A stretch of 53,005 nt of DNA from Hungatella sp. UBA3048 (GCA_002367105.1 DFCS01000040.1:1-53005); one strand, 5' to 3'. Counted from the stretch's first letter, positions 16,784 to 26,613 are shown. Program-made: numbers and translations. The notes: generated from the sequence alone by a model not told the origin.

Positions 16784-17896
16784 ATGGAAGAGAAAAAAAG
16801 AGACCGGCTTCTGTTCTGGGATATTTTAAAGGGAATCGGAATCGTATCCATTGTGTTTGGTCATTCACAGAACCTGGGGATTGCCATTCGGACAGTGTAT
16901 TATTACCACCTGGCCATATTCTTTTTCATCTCAGGATACTTGTATAATGAAGTGCGCTACGGGGATGACCCCTTTGACTTTTTTGCAAGGCGGTTAAAAA
17001 ATATGTGGGTGCCCTATTTCTGTTATGGTGGCCTGTTCGTTTTACTACATAACCTGCTTTCAAAGTATCTGCTTTTTCTGTCCGATGCACACTACGGTAA
17101 AAAGGAGATGATCCTTGCCATGACAAATACCCTGTTCTTGCGATGCCCGGAGGCCCCGTCAGGTGCGATGTGGTTCGTGCCGCTTATGCTGGGGGCAGGA
17201 ACAGGCTTTTCGGTCATTCTCTGGTTCTGCAGGAACTATCTTCCGGATTCTTTCCGGCCATGGGCAGCAGCGGCTCTCTGCGTTGGAGCAGGGCTTTTGG
17301 GTGCAGTCCTCATCCGGAAGGAGATTTTCTTAAACTACCACCTTCAGACAGCCCTATTGGTGATTCCGGTTTACTATGGCGGATATGCTGTGCGGACATG
17401 GAAAATATCCATTGAAAAATATTTAACATGGTATGGAGCCGCTTTGTGTGCAGGGCTTTTCTATTATTTCCTGATGTTTACAGAGGAAAGTGTGGAGCTG
17501 TCCGCCAATCAGATACCGGGAGGGATTAACTTTTATATCATTTCTGCAGCTGGTATTTATCTCTGCTGCTTTGCAGCCAAGTGCCTGCAGAAGGCTCCCA
17601 TCGCAGGGAAGACTGCGGCCTTGTTTGGAAAATATTCCTTTGATATCATGGCTCTGCATTTTCTGGCATTTAAGGTCTGTGACCGGATTTATGCCCAGAT
17701 GATTCTGGAGCCCGCGGAAAATCAGGGAGGCTTCCCCCACTCTTATCCGGAACTTCATGTTCTGTATCTTGTTATGGGAATTGTCCTTCCGGTCTTATTT
17801 GCAATTGGGGCAAGAAAGGTCATCCATGGACTGGGAGGCATGCTTCGGTCCCGCGGACAGGGAATCCGGGGAAATGATCTTTCTGGATTGTCCTGA
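16784..17896 (+). CDS. membrane O-acyltransferase (acyltransferase 3 family)
   Basis: Protein of 370 aa with about ten membrane helices. The N terminus DILKGIGIVSIVFGHSQ carries the family His in the first helix. A second helix contains YYYHLAIFFFISGYLYNE, as in Acyltransferase_3 proteins that O-acetylate surface polysaccharides. GGAAGGGAT (16773-16781) is a ribosome binding site for ATG 16784. It probably decorates the glycan made here with acetyl groups. The acceptor is unknown. Confidence 0.8.
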   Translation: MEEKKRDRLLFWDILKGIGIVSIVFGHSQNLGIAIRTVYYYHLAIFFFISGYLYNEVRYGDDPFDFFARRLKNMWVPYFCYGGLFVLLHNLLSKYLLFLSDAHYGKKEMILAMTNTLFLRCPEAPSGAMWFVPLMLGAGTGFSVILWFCRNYLPDSFRPWAAAALCVGAGLLGAVLIRKEIFLNYHLQTALLVIPVYYGGYAVRTWKISIEKYLTWYGAALCAGLFYYFLMFTEESVELSANQIPGGINFYIISAAGIYLCCFAAKCLQKAPIAGKTAALFGKYSFDIMALHFLAFKVCDRIYAQMILEPAENQGGFPHSYPELHVLYLVMGIVLPVLFAIGARKVIHGLGGMLRSRGQGIRGNDLSGLS

Positions 17897-17915
17897 AGGA
17901 TATATGATATACTAA

Positions 17916-17989
17916 CCGCGAAAGCAATGAGCAGTGCGAAATAAGACTGGGAAAGATTATCTTTGTACTTGTACATAATAAAAAATATC
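17916..17989 (+). repeat. structured intergenic element, copy B (5' half only)
   Basis: Matches the first half of copies A and C: the lead-in GCGAAAGCAATGAGCAGTGC and the 5' arm and tip of the long hairpin. The tip reads GTAC-TT-GTAC where A has GTGC-TT-GCAC, so the pair is kept by a double change. The 3' half (rest of long hairpin, GGGC hairpin, 13-bp hairpin, closing arm) is missing, and the hddC ribosome binding site (AGGAGGG, 17990-17996) follows directly. An extended -10 (TGATATACT, 17905-17913) lies at its 5' edge. Confidence 0.65.
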
Positions 17990-18003
17990 AGGAGGGTACA
18001 GTT

Positions 18004-18714
18004 ATGCAGGCAGTTTTACTGGCAGGCGGCCTTGGCACACGGCTCCGTTCCGTAGTAAACGACAGACCAAAGCCAATGGCGCTGATCGGAGACAAGCCAT
18101 TTATGGAATATGTAGTATTGGAGCTGGTCCGCCATGGAGTGACGGAGATAATCTTCGCCGTAGGCTATAAAGGCTCAATGGTAGAAGAATATTTTAAAGA
18201 CGGAGCCAAATGGGGAATCCGGGTTTCTTATGCTTATGAAGAAGAGCTGTTAGGAACCGCAGGAGCCATTAAAAATGCAGGATCTCAAATACATTCAGAC
18301 CGATTCTTAGTACTAAATGCTGATACCTTTTACCGGATTGATTACAAAAAGCTTATGGAGCTTGGCAAGGAACGGGATTTAGACATGGCCCTGGTACTCC
18401 GGGAGGTGCCTGATGTGTCCCGTTACGGACAGGCTGTTATAGAAGACGGATGGCTTACGGCCTTTAATGAGAAGACTGAAGAAAAACGCCGGGGAACCAT
18501 AAACGGCGGCATTTATTTGCTCAGGCGTGATCTGCTTGATGAGATTCCTGAAGGAAAAGTGTCCCTGGAACAGGTAATGATTCCAAAGTGGCTTTCAGAA
18601 GGCAAAAAACTGGGCGGCCTTGTAAGCAGCGGGTATTTTATTGATATAGGAATTCCGGAGGATTATTACCGGTTTGCGGAAGATGTAGGGAAAGGAGAGG
18701 TGAGCTTATGGTAA
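18004..18714 (+). CDS. hddC: D-glycero-alpha-D-manno-heptose 1-phosphate guanylyltransferase
   Basis: Protein of 236 aa of the sugar-nucleotidyltransferase family, with the loop LAGGLGTRLR at 6-15, the Lys in DRPKPMALIGDKPF and the metal-binding LNADTF. Length and N terminus match HddC, which makes GDP-D-glycero-alpha-D-manno-heptose. The neighbours hddA, gmhB and gmhA complete that pathway, and this context is the main reason for preferring heptose over another sugar phosphate. It overlaps hddA by 7 bp. Confidence 0.85.
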   Translation: MQAVLLAGGLGTRLRSVVNDRPKPMALIGDKPFMEYVVLELVRHGVTEIIFAVGYKGSMVEEYFKDGAKWGIRVSYAYEEELLGTAGAIKNAGSQIHSDRFLVLNADTFYRIDYKKLMELGKERDLDMALVLREVPDVSRYGQAVIEDGWLTAFNEKTEEKRRGTINGGIYLLRRDLLDEIPEGKVSLEQVMIPKWLSEGKKLGGLVSSGYFIDIGIPEDYYRFAEDVGKGEVSLW

Positions 18715-19778
18715 TCAGAGGACGTGCTCCCCTGCGGGTGAGCTTTGGCGGGGGAGGAACCGATGTAGCTCCCTTCTGTGTGGAGCAGGGAGGAGCCATC
18801 ATCGGCAGCACCATCAATAAGTACGCATACTGCTCCATCGTACCAAGGGATGATGACCAGATCATCGTTCATTCCCTGGACTTTGATATGACGGTAAAGT
18901 ACAACACGAATGAGAATTATGTTTATGACGGACGCCTGGATCTGGTAACGGCAGCATTAAAGGCAATGGACATCAAACAGGGCTGTGAGGTGTACTTGCA
19001 GTGCGACGCTCCTCCAGGCTCAGGCCTTGGCACTTCCTCTACCGTTATGGTGGCCTTATTAACGGCCATGGCCAAATGGAAAGGCGTGGAAATGGACAGC
19101 TATGCCATGGCGGACTTAGCTTATCAGGTGGAGAGAGAGGACTTAAAGATCGACGGCGGTTACCAGGACCAGTATGCTGCTACCTTTGGCGGCTTTAATT
19201 TCATCGAGTTCCACGGCCGCAACAATGTGGTGGTCAACCCTCTCCGCATTAAAAAAGAGATTATCCATGAGCTGCAGTACAATCTGCTTCTTTGCTATAC
19301 AGGAAACATCCATGTATCCGCCAACATCATAAAAGACCAGGTGAAAAACTACGAAAAGAAGGATCCATTTGATGCGATGTGTGAGGTAAAGGCGCTTTCT
19401 TATGCCATGAAGGATGAACTGTTAAAAGGAAACCTTTACAGCTTTGGAAAACTTCTGGATTATGGCTGGAAGAGCAAGAAGCGCATGAGCAGCAAGATCT
19501 CCACTCCCCATATTGACGAGCTTTATGAGGAGGCATTAAAGGCAGGTGCCCTGGGCGGAAAGCTTTTAGGAGCCGGCGGCGGAGGATTCCTTCTGGTGTA
19601 CTGTCCCTACAACGTCCGTCATAAGGTGGCCGCACGTATGGAAGCAGCCGGAGGACAGCTTACGGACTGGAACTTTGAACTTCGGGGCGCCCAGGCGTGG
19701 GTTACAGACGAAAAACGCTGGGATTACCAGGAGGTACGGGTATCGATACCGGGAGGCGAATATCATTTTCAAGTGTAG
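18708..19778 (+). CDS. hddA: D-glycero-alpha-D-manno-heptose 7-phosphate kinase
   Basis: Protein of 356 aa, a GHMP-family kinase. The N-terminal APLRVSFGGGGTDV is typical of HddA, the ATP loop is PPGSGLGTSS and the C-terminal GHMP motif is KLLGAGGGGF. It phosphorylates the anomeric C1 of heptose 7-phosphate to give the 1,7-bisphosphate. It overlaps hddC and precedes gmhB by 49 bp. Confidence 0.9.
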   Translation: MVIRGRAPLRVSFGGGGTDVAPFCVEQGGAIIGSTINKYAYCSIVPRDDDQIIVHSLDFDMTVKYNTNENYVYDGRLDLVTAALKAMDIKQGCEVYLQCDAPPGSGLGTSSTVMVALLTAMAKWKGVEMDSYAMADLAYQVEREDLKIDGGYQDQYAATFGGFNFIEFHGRNNVVVNPLRIKKEIIHELQYNLLLCYTGNIHVSANIIKDQVKNYEKKDPFDAMCEVKALSYAMKDELLKGNLYSFGKLLDYGWKSKKRMSSKISTPHIDELYEEALKAGALGGKLLGAGGGGFLLVYCPYNVRHKVAARMEAAGGQLTDWNFELRGAQAWVTDEKRWDYQEVRVSIPGGEYHFQV

Positions 19779-19827
19779 TCTGAAAGTGGGCGCCAATTAA
19801 AAAGAGAGGGAACGGAAGGGAAAAGCC

Positions 19828-20406
19828 ATGGACAGGATCGTATTTTTAGACCGGGACGGAACCATCAATGAAGAAGTAGAATACCTGCACCGGCTTAAGG
19901 ATCTGGTGATCCTTCCAGGAGTGCCGGAAGCCTTAAGGCGGCTTAGGGAGCAGGGATTTAAGCTTGTGGTAGTCACCAACCAGGCGGGAGTGGCAAGGGG
20001 ATATTACGGGGAAGAGGATGTGAAAGCTCTCCATGAATATTTAAACAGCCTTCTTTTAAAAGAAGGAACCCAAATAGACCGCTTTTATTACTGCCCTCAC
20101 CATCCCGTTCATGGGATCGGAAAATACCGGGTGGAATGTCACTGCCGGAAGCCTGAAACAGGAATGTTTGAAATGGCAGAGACAAGCTTTCAGGTGGACA
20201 AGTCCCATTCATATATGATCGGAGATAAGCTTCTGGATACTGAAGCTGGGAAAAAATACGGAGTGAACACGGTTTTAGTAGGGACCGGATATGGAAAAGA
20301 ATTATACGGCAATCTGACCCAGTCAGAGAAAAGGAATTCTTTTGACTTCTATGCCCCTGCCATGAAAGAAGCAGCAGACTGGATACTGAACAGAGAAGGA
20401 GTGTGA
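19828..20406 (+). CDS. gmhB: D-glycero-D-manno-heptose 1,7-bisphosphate 7-phosphatase
   Basis: Protein of 192 aa of the HAD superfamily. The nucleophile is Asp8 and the acid/base Asp10 (FLDRDGTIN). Motif II is VVTNQAGVARG. The zinc-loop pattern with CPHHP and CHCRKP is a hallmark of GmhB, and motif III/IV is MIGDKLLDTEAG. It removes the C7 phosphate before nucleotidyl transfer by HddC. Its end is 5 bp before the gmhA ATG. Confidence 0.9.
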   Translation: MDRIVFLDRDGTINEEVEYLHRLKDLVILPGVPEALRRLREQGFKLVVVTNQAGVARGYYGEEDVKALHEYLNSLLLKEGTQIDRFYYCPHHPVHGIGKYRVECHCRKPETGMFEMAETSFQVDKSHSYMIGDKLLDTEAGKKYGVNTVLVGTGYGKELYGNLTQSEKRNSFDFYAPAMKEAADWILNREGV

Positions 20407-20411
20407 GAAAC

Positions 20412-21047
20412 ATGGAACCTATGAATTATTTAGAAGAGCTGATCGAACGTTACCCTGTGTTTGATGGCGTAAAGTCTCAGATCAGGGAAGCTTATGAGAT
20501 CCTGGAATCATGTTATGAAAACGGCGGAAAGCTGCTGATCGCAGGAAACGGCGGCAGCTGTGCGGATGCAGAGCACATTGTAGGAGAATTGATGAAGGGT
20601 TTTGTAAAACGCCGTCCTGTATCAGAAGATTTTGCCGCAAAGCTCTTAGAGGCAGACCAAGTGCTTGGAAAGGAACTTGGAGAAAAGCTTCAGGGAGGTC
20701 TTCCGGCCATTGCCTTAACCGGCCATCCCAGCCTTTCCACAGCATTTTTAAACGATGTGGACGGGGAAATGATCTACGCCCAGCAGACGTATGGATACGG
20801 AAAAAAAGGGGATGTGCTTTTAGGAATATCCACCTCCGGTAATGCGAAGAATGTTATGTATGCCGTAACAGCAGCAAAGGCTATTGGCATGAAAACCATT
20901 GGTCTTTCCGGGAAAGACGGAGGACTTTTAAAGATGGCAGCGGATGTGACAGTAGTGGTTCCGGAAACAGAGACCTTTAAAATTCAGGAACTCCACCTTC
21001 CGGTTTACCATGCCCTCTGTCTGATGTTAGAGGAACGATTCTTTTAA
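20412..21047 (+). CDS. gmhA: sedoheptulose 7-phosphate isomerase
   Basis: Protein of 211 aa of the SIS family, with the phosphosugar-binding GNGGSCADAEHIVGEL, the GmhA-typical GFVKRRPV and the later LGISTSGNAKNVMYAV. It converts sedoheptulose 7-phosphate to D-glycero-D-manno-heptose 7-phosphate, the first step of the pathway. ATG 20412 is chosen because AAGGAG at 20396-20401 is too close to the in-frame GTG at 20403. A second ATG at 20421 is possible. Confidence 0.9.
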   Translation: MEPMNYLEELIERYPVFDGVKSQIREAYEILESCYENGGKLLIAGNGGSCADAEHIVGELMKGFVKRRPVSEDFAAKLLEADQVLGKELGEKLQGGLPAIALTGHPSLSTAFLNDVDGEMIYAQQTYGYGKKGDVLLGISTSGNAKNVMYAVTAAKAIGMKTIGLSGKDGGLLKMAADVTVVVPETETFKIQELHLPVYHALCLMLEERFF

Positions 21048-21076
21048 GCATGATTTAAATAAGAAAGGGGCTAAAG

Positions 21077-22876
21077 ATGAAAGAGAAAAAGTGGAAAGCT
21101 GAGTGGAAGGAAGAGATCATCGCAGCCGCGCTTTTGCTGGGATTTGCTTTTTTCATAAACAGGGGGATAGCGATAAAAGGACTTTATATGGATGATTTAT
21201 ATCTTTGGTCCTGTTACGGAGAGCAGTCTTTCCGTGAATTTGTATTCCCTCTGGGAAGCACCCGGTTCCGTTTTGTCTATTATCTGGCGGCCTGGCTGGA
21301 ATTGATGGTATTCGGAAACCACATCGGTTGGTTTGTTCCTTTTAATATCCTTTTAAACAGCTGTATCGCCTATACGGTTTACCGGTTTGGAAAGCGTTTG
21401 TCAGGCAGACGGTTCATTGGATTTTTGTGCGGGATCTTATACCTGCTCTCCCGGATGTCCTACTACCAGATCAGCCAGGTATACGGCCTGATGGAAAGCA
21501 TAGCGCTGTGGGCAGCCATCGGCATTTTCTACTGTCTCTATCGTTATCTCTCCGATGAAGAGAAGAGACGGTGGCTTGTACCGGCGGCAACGGCAATGTA
21601 TTTCTCTGTCTGCTTCATTCATGAACGATATATGGTGCTTCTGCCCCTGTTTTATGCCGCGTTTCTCATGAAAAAAGAGAAGAGTCTAAAGCCGTGGCTG
21701 AGCATTACCGGGGCATTCCTGGCGGTTCAGGCGATCCGTTTTTTTACCATCGGAAGTATTTCTCCGGCAGGGACAGGCGGAACGGATGTGGCGGATACCT
21801 TTCATCTTTCGGAAACCATCCGATATGCTTTAAGCCAGGTGCTTTACTTATTTGGGATCAATGCAGGCCCTGATCATTTAAATGGACTTAGCTGGGGAAG
21901 ATCGCCTTACTGGGTTCATGTTCTTGTGGTGTTTGCAGACTTCCTTCTCCTTATTATGATCGTGATATTTCTAGTGACCGTTATAAGGGAGCGGAAGCAG
22001 TTGAAAAAACGCCTCCCCGTGATCTGCTTGTTTCTTTTATTCATCGCCCTGTGCATCGGCTCTTCCAGCGTCACCATCCGGGTGGAGACCCGGTGGATCT
22101 ATGTCTCCATGACGGCGGCGTGGTTGTTTGTCGCTTACATGTGCGGTGTGGTAAAGCGTATCAGGCCTCTGATATACTGCGGTCTGTTTCTGCTTTACGG
22201 CATTCTCATGCTTCCGGTAGAAAGCTTTTACCGGGGAAAATATGAGAATCTTTATTACTGGTCCTCCCAGCTGCGGTACAATTCCCTGGCAGAAGAGACT
22301 TTCGGGAAATATAAGGGGGAGATATTCGGAAAGAAAATTTACATCATCGGCAATTCCTATGAGATGAGCGATTTTACTGCCAGGACCTTTTTCAAAACCT
22401 TTGATAAGGAACGGCTGGCAGAGGGAACTGAAGTTACTTTTATCGAATCCATCCATGACATTGGCCTGGTCACTCCAAACATGCTGATACTGAGGGAAGA
22501 TCCGGCCCATAACGCATTTCAGGATGTAACAGAGTTTGTCCGGAACTTAAAATTTGAGCCTGTCTATGGATGTTATGAGGACGGTTGGCTGGATGAAAGC
22601 GCCAAAGTCCGGATCATGTCAGGCAAAGAAGGCAAGATCGGATTTAAATTCTATTATCCCGGTGTTATTACCGGTCTGGAACAGATTACTGTGACCATAA
22701 ATGGAACTGAAATACAGGTCATTCCTATCACTTCCAATACGGTAACAGCTGAAATTGACACGACGGCCTTTCAGGTTACGGAGCTGACTTTTGAAAGCAA
22801 CTTTTACTACGAAAATGCATCGGAGCAAAGAGGAGAAAAGCACCTCTCCGTCGTTGCTTCCATAACGGCAAATTAA
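21077..22876 (+). CDS. polytopic membrane protein, probable GT-C-fold glycosyltransferase
   Basis: Protein of 599 aa with about eleven membrane helices (about 15-385) and a soluble extracytoplasmic C-terminal part (about 400-599). The first outside loop carries MDDLYLW, placed like the catalytic acidic motif of GT-C enzymes. The C-terminal region looks beta-rich. I recognise no specific family. Position between the heptose genes and a GtrB-like gene suggests transfer of a polyprenyl-phosphate-linked sugar onto the glycan outside the membrane. Confidence 0.55.
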   Translation: MKEKKWKAEWKEEIIAAALLLGFAFFINRGIAIKGLYMDDLYLWSCYGEQSFREFVFPLGSTRFRFVYYLAAWLELMVFGNHIGWFVPFNILLNSCIAYTVYRFGKRLSGRRFIGFLCGILYLLSRMSYYQISQVYGLMESIALWAAIGIFYCLYRYLSDEEKRRWLVPAATAMYFSVCFIHERYMVLLPLFYAAFLMKKEKSLKPWLSITGAFLAVQAIRFFTIGSISPAGTGGTDVADTFHLSETIRYALSQVLYLFGINAGPDHLNGLSWGRSPYWVHVLVVFADFLLLIMIVIFLVTVIRERKQLKKRLPVICLFLLFIALCIGSSSVTIRVETRWIYVSMTAAWLFVAYMCGVVKRIRPLIYCGLFLLYGILMLPVESFYRGKYENLYYWSSQLRYNSLAEETFGKYKGEIFGKKIYIIGNSYEMSDFTARTFFKTFDKERLAEGTEVTFIESIHDIGLVTPNMLILREDPAHNAFQDVTEFVRNLKFEPVYGCYEDGWLDESAKVRIMSGKEGKIGFKFYYPGVITGLEQITVTINGTEIQVIPITSNTVTAEIDTTAFQVTELTFESNFYYENASEQRGEKHLSVVASITAN

Positions 22877-22893
22877 GGGCATAGGAGAAACGT

Positions 22894-24273
22894 ATGAATA
22901 AAAAGTATCTGTATGGCCTGTTTCCCCTTTTGGGGACTGTTTTTGGCCTCTGGTATATCTTTACGGCAACCTGTGACGGAATCTATACCGATTACGTCCG
23001 CCTTGTGAACAGTTATCTTCCTGATGTATGGAATCCGGCTAAGTTCTTTGTGCCGGATGTCCTGACCAGGATTCCGGTCAATTATCTGGGAAGGATCCTT
23101 AATGTCTCACTTTTCGGATACAATACCATGTTTGACCGGGTGCTGGGCGTCCTGGCCCTTGGACTTTCCGGCCTGGCTCTGGGAAGCTACTGCAGCCGCA
23201 GGAAGGTCTCTCCTGGCTGGTTTGGGGCTTTGATGATCGTACTCTTCAGCCTTAATAAGTGGGAGATGCTGACCAATGGAAGCGGATGGGCCCATTTCCT
23301 GTCTTTCGCCTGCTTCTATTACCATTATGAGGTGATGGACCGGGTATGGAGCGGACAGGAAAAGAAATATGACAGGATAAGGCTCCTGCTTCTTCCGTTC
23401 TTTACAACACTTCTGGTGGCAGGCCCCTACTGTGCAATCTATTCGGTGACGGTAATGATAGCCTGCGGTTTCATGTTCCTGTTAAAAAAGGGTAATTCGA
23501 GAAAGAGCTGGGGATTAAACGGCCTCTGCGCACTGATTCCTCTTCTCCTTTATTTGTGGAGCAATGCCTATGCGGTGGAAGACCATGCGGCCCCGGCGAC
23601 CGTACCTCTTCTAGTCCAGTTGAGAGATACGCCCGGTTTTTTTGTCCGCTTTTTCATAAAGTCTTTTTCCTCCATGGTCATAGAAGGGGAGCAGGCTGAG
23701 ACCATATTTCGGACCAACACACCGTTTCTGATCCTTGGTTTTCTGGTTATCCTGCTGTATCTGCTTGCGTTATGGCTAAATCTACGGTACCGCATGTATG
23801 AGAAGACGGTTTTACCTGCCATTCTCATTGTATCAGGCGGACTGAACCACGTGCTCATCCTCTTGTCCAGGTGGATATTCCTTCAGGAAAATTACGGTTT
23901 AAGTTCAAGATATGCCCTTCAGTTCCAGTCCGGGATCCTTGGAATCTTGCTGACCTTTGCTTTATTATCGAAGCAGTGGAAGAGTAAGGGGAAGACTTTC
24001 TTTAGGATTGCTGCCTGCGGGGCCTGTGTAATGATTCTGGCAGGAAACTGCTACACCACATATACAGAGATAAAAAAGGCCCCTAACCGCAGAGACAGCT
24101 TTGAAAGAATGGCGGTGTTAGCTTTAAGCTTTGAATCCGTCACAGATGATGAACTGCGGGCCGGTTTTGAATACAGGCCCAGCCGTCCTGACAGCGGGGC
24201 CAAGGTGCGGAGCGCGCTTACGATATTAAAGGAAAACGGATACAGTATATTCCGAAATGAATTTAAACGGTAA
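22894..24273 (+). CDS. polytopic membrane protein, possible GT-C-like protein
   Basis: Protein of 459 aa with about ten membrane helices. The first extracytoplasmic loop has CDGIYTDYVRL, an acidic loop in the position typical of GT-C proteins. The C-terminal 60 residues are soluble. No family can be named from sequence alone. The gene starts 17 bp after the previous one and belongs to the same run of membrane proteins. It may be a second transferase or an accessory protein. Confidence 0.45.
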   Translation: MNKKYLYGLFPLLGTVFGLWYIFTATCDGIYTDYVRLVNSYLPDVWNPAKFFVPDVLTRIPVNYLGRILNVSLFGYNTMFDRVLGVLALGLSGLALGSYCSRRKVSPGWFGALMIVLFSLNKWEMLTNGSGWAHFLSFACFYYHYEVMDRVWSGQEKKYDRIRLLLLPFFTTLLVAGPYCAIYSVTVMIACGFMFLLKKGNSRKSWGLNGLCALIPLLLYLWSNAYAVEDHAAPATVPLLVQLRDTPGFFVRFFIKSFSSMVIEGEQAETIFRTNTPFLILGFLVILLYLLALWLNLRYRMYEKTVLPAILIVSGGLNHVLILLSRWIFLQENYGLSSRYALQFQSGILGILLTFALLSKQWKSKGKTFFRIAACGACVMILAGNCYTTYTEIKKAPNRRDSFERMAVLALSFESVTDDELRAGFEYRPSRPDSGAKVRSALTILKENGYSIFRNEFKR

Positions 24274-24321
24274 CTGATCCGGTAGATACATCAGTTTACA
24301 AAATGACAGACGGGGGTTTTT

Positions 24322-26583
24322 ATGGGTCGATTGCAGAAACATAAATATGGAGTCCTGCTGTTTATGGTTTTTTCAGCGGCAGGGATCCTGTATTCTCTGA
24401 ATCAGATTTTAAACCAGGAAGTTTTTCAGTGGATTATGAACCAGAGTGAATATAAGACCATGATGGCAGAGACGGCAGAGCTGTTTGCTGCCTTCTGTTT
24501 GTCAGGGTTTATATTCCCTAAGAGCAGGCAGAAACTTGTGGCGGCTGTCCTTATAACGGCCTTCTTTTTGTGGGCGCATGTGGCCTTTGTTCCGGTGCTT
24601 GTATCCGGTCTTTATCTGGCATATATCCTGTTTTTTGGACGTTTTCTCAGGGTATCCTTATGGAGGCTTCCAAAGGATGACGGACTGGCTTCTGACTTTC
24701 TCACCGGTGTTGTCTTTCTCATCGTTATATTTTGCCTTATGTCAGCCATAGGCATTGGCTCCATCGGTCACATGACCGTATTCGTCTTTATCAGCGGTGG
24801 GATCCTGCTTCTTATCGGAAGGTCCTGTCTGGTAGGCGAAGGGAATGGGTCCGGTTTGGCTTTCAGCGGCAAAGAGATTTTATTACTGGCATTTCTCCTG
24901 ACCATGGTGTGCCTCCAGGCGGGGCGGCTTAACATTGCCGTGGATTACGACAGCCTGTGGTATGGGGTCAGGTCCCGGTATATCCTGGACAACGGACATG
25001 GGATTTATGAAAATCTGGGAACCATAGGGATCGTCTACACCTACTCCAAAGGCTTTGAGGTTTTAACCCTGCCCTTATCCCAGCTTCCCTCCTATAGCTT
25101 TGTGACCTCGATCAATCTGTGGCTGTCTTTAGGAGTCCTTTTTATGGGTTACAAAATCGGACGATTTTATATGAAACGAGAGCAGGCGGTCTTTTTGGCG
25201 GCCCTGCTGTCAGGAGTTCCGGGCATCATGAATATGGCAGTCACAGCCAAAAGCGATATCATTACGCTGCTTGTTCAGGAGATTATGCTGTATTACCTGT
25301 TGTGCTATATAAAAGCGGGACAAAAGTCCTGGCGTTATCTGGGCTACGGCGCAGCGGCCTTTTTTCTCAGCCTGACTTTAAAACCAACAGCTCTGATCTT
25401 TTCCACCGCTGTCTTTGGAATGGGATTTTTATATCTGTTAGGGAAGTTTTTGCTTCCCAGATTCGGAGCGGAAGAGGGAAATATGGGTGGGTTGGCGGTT
25501 GTTGCAGGTGCACTTTTGGCTTTAGGAGGTATCTGGGCAAGAACTCAGGTATTAACAGGTCTTCCCCTTACCTCAGTCTTCTCTTCCCTGCTTACAAGGA
25601 TAGGATTTCATTTGAAATATCCGTTCATGGTTAATACCATACCCAATTCCGGTGCCGGAATGTCCCTAAAGGAAAGGACTTTGCATCTGGCAAACCGGCT
25701 TCATGGATTTTTCTTTTGTCCCGTAGGAGAAGATATGGACCATGTGATCCTGGCCTGGGGTGGATTTCTGCTGTACTTTCTTCTCTTATTGTGGATTGTA
25801 AGCTGTTTTTACGGCAAGAATGTGGATAGAGGAAAAAAATCTCAGCTGTCCGTTTTCTTAAAAGTCATTTATGTACCGTTTTTAGTGGTCAATCTTGTCA
25901 GTTTAGGTATGCTGACCCAGGTCGACGGGAATTATTTCATGCTGTTCTATGTACTTACGGCTGTTTATGTCTTAAAGGCAGCGGTTGAAACAGGGGAAAA
26001 GACTGTCTGGCGGGGAGGCGTAGGAGCCGGAGTCTGGGTGTTTATGTTTGCTGTATTTTTTACAGCCATGACCAGCTGGAATTGGAGTCTTGGCTTTACA
26101 CCTGTGTCATTTCATCATAAAGGCTATTACAACCATCAGGAAGCGGCCAGACAGGACATGGTATCAAAGGGAAATGGAGAGATATGGGATATCCTTGCTG
26201 CCGGCCCGGAAACCCGTCTCATTGCCATTGGAGATCATCCGGATGTACTGGCATTCCCATGTAACGTTCAGTCTTATGATGACATAACAGGGGTATGGGG
26301 AAATGTGGCCCTGGTAAAGAAAATGGATTATTTCGTGGAATTTATGGATTATGCAAAAACAGATTATGTTTATGTCCAGGCAGGCTATACGGGAGAAGAG
26401 AACCGTTCCTACACCCTGGTCAGGGATTTGATCGAATGGGGAAAACTGATACCTGTGTGTTATGATAACGGAAACCTTTTGGCCGCAGTGGAGGTGAATG
26501 GGGATTACAGTGAAAAATCAGCACGGGCATTGACAGAATTTGAACAATGTTATATAAAAAAGAAAGCAAATGATAATCAATAG
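24322..26583 (+). CDS. large polytopic membrane protein, probable GT-C-fold glycosyltransferase
   Basis: Protein of 753 aa with about fourteen membrane helices and a C-terminal extracytoplasmic part of about 170 residues. The loop NIAVDYDSLWYGVRSRYIL (about 208-226) has the acidic residues expected of a GT-C/PMT-like active site and is followed by a tyrosine-rich loop. It resembles bacterial PMT/ArnT-type proteins in layout, but I cannot assign a family. It precedes the GtrB-like gene by 30 bp, which fits use of that enzyme's lipid-linked sugar. Confidence 0.55.
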   Translation: MGRLQKHKYGVLLFMVFSAAGILYSLNQILNQEVFQWIMNQSEYKTMMAETAELFAAFCLSGFIFPKSRQKLVAAVLITAFFLWAHVAFVPVLVSGLYLAYILFFGRFLRVSLWRLPKDDGLASDFLTGVVFLIVIFCLMSAIGIGSIGHMTVFVFISGGILLLIGRSCLVGEGNGSGLAFSGKEILLLAFLLTMVCLQAGRLNIAVDYDSLWYGVRSRYILDNGHGIYENLGTIGIVYTYSKGFEVLTLPLSQLPSYSFVTSINLWLSLGVLFMGYKIGRFYMKREQAVFLAALLSGVPGIMNMAVTAKSDIITLLVQEIMLYYLLCYIKAGQKSWRYLGYGAAAFFLSLTLKPTALIFSTAVFGMGFLYLLGKFLLPRFGAEEGNMGGLAVVAGALLALGGIWARTQVLTGLPLTSVFSSLLTRIGFHLKYPFMVNTIPNSGAGMSLKERTLHLANRLHGFFFCPVGEDMDHVILAWGGFLLYFLLLLWIVSCFYGKNVDRGKKSQLSVFLKVIYVPFLVVNLVSLGMLTQVDGNYFMLFYVLTAVYVLKAAVETGEKTVWRGGVGAGVWVFMFAVFFTAMTSWNWSLGFTPVSFHHKGYYNHQEAARQDMVSKGNGEIWDILAAGPETRLIAIGDHPDVLAFPCNVQSYDDITGVWGNVALVKKMDYFVEFMDYAKTDYVYVQAGYTGEENRSYTLVRDLIEWGKLIPVCYDNGNLLAAVEVNGDYSEKSARALTEFEQCYIKKKANDNQ

Positions 26584-26613
26584 CATATCCACTAGATTCA
26601 TTAGGAGGCACAT

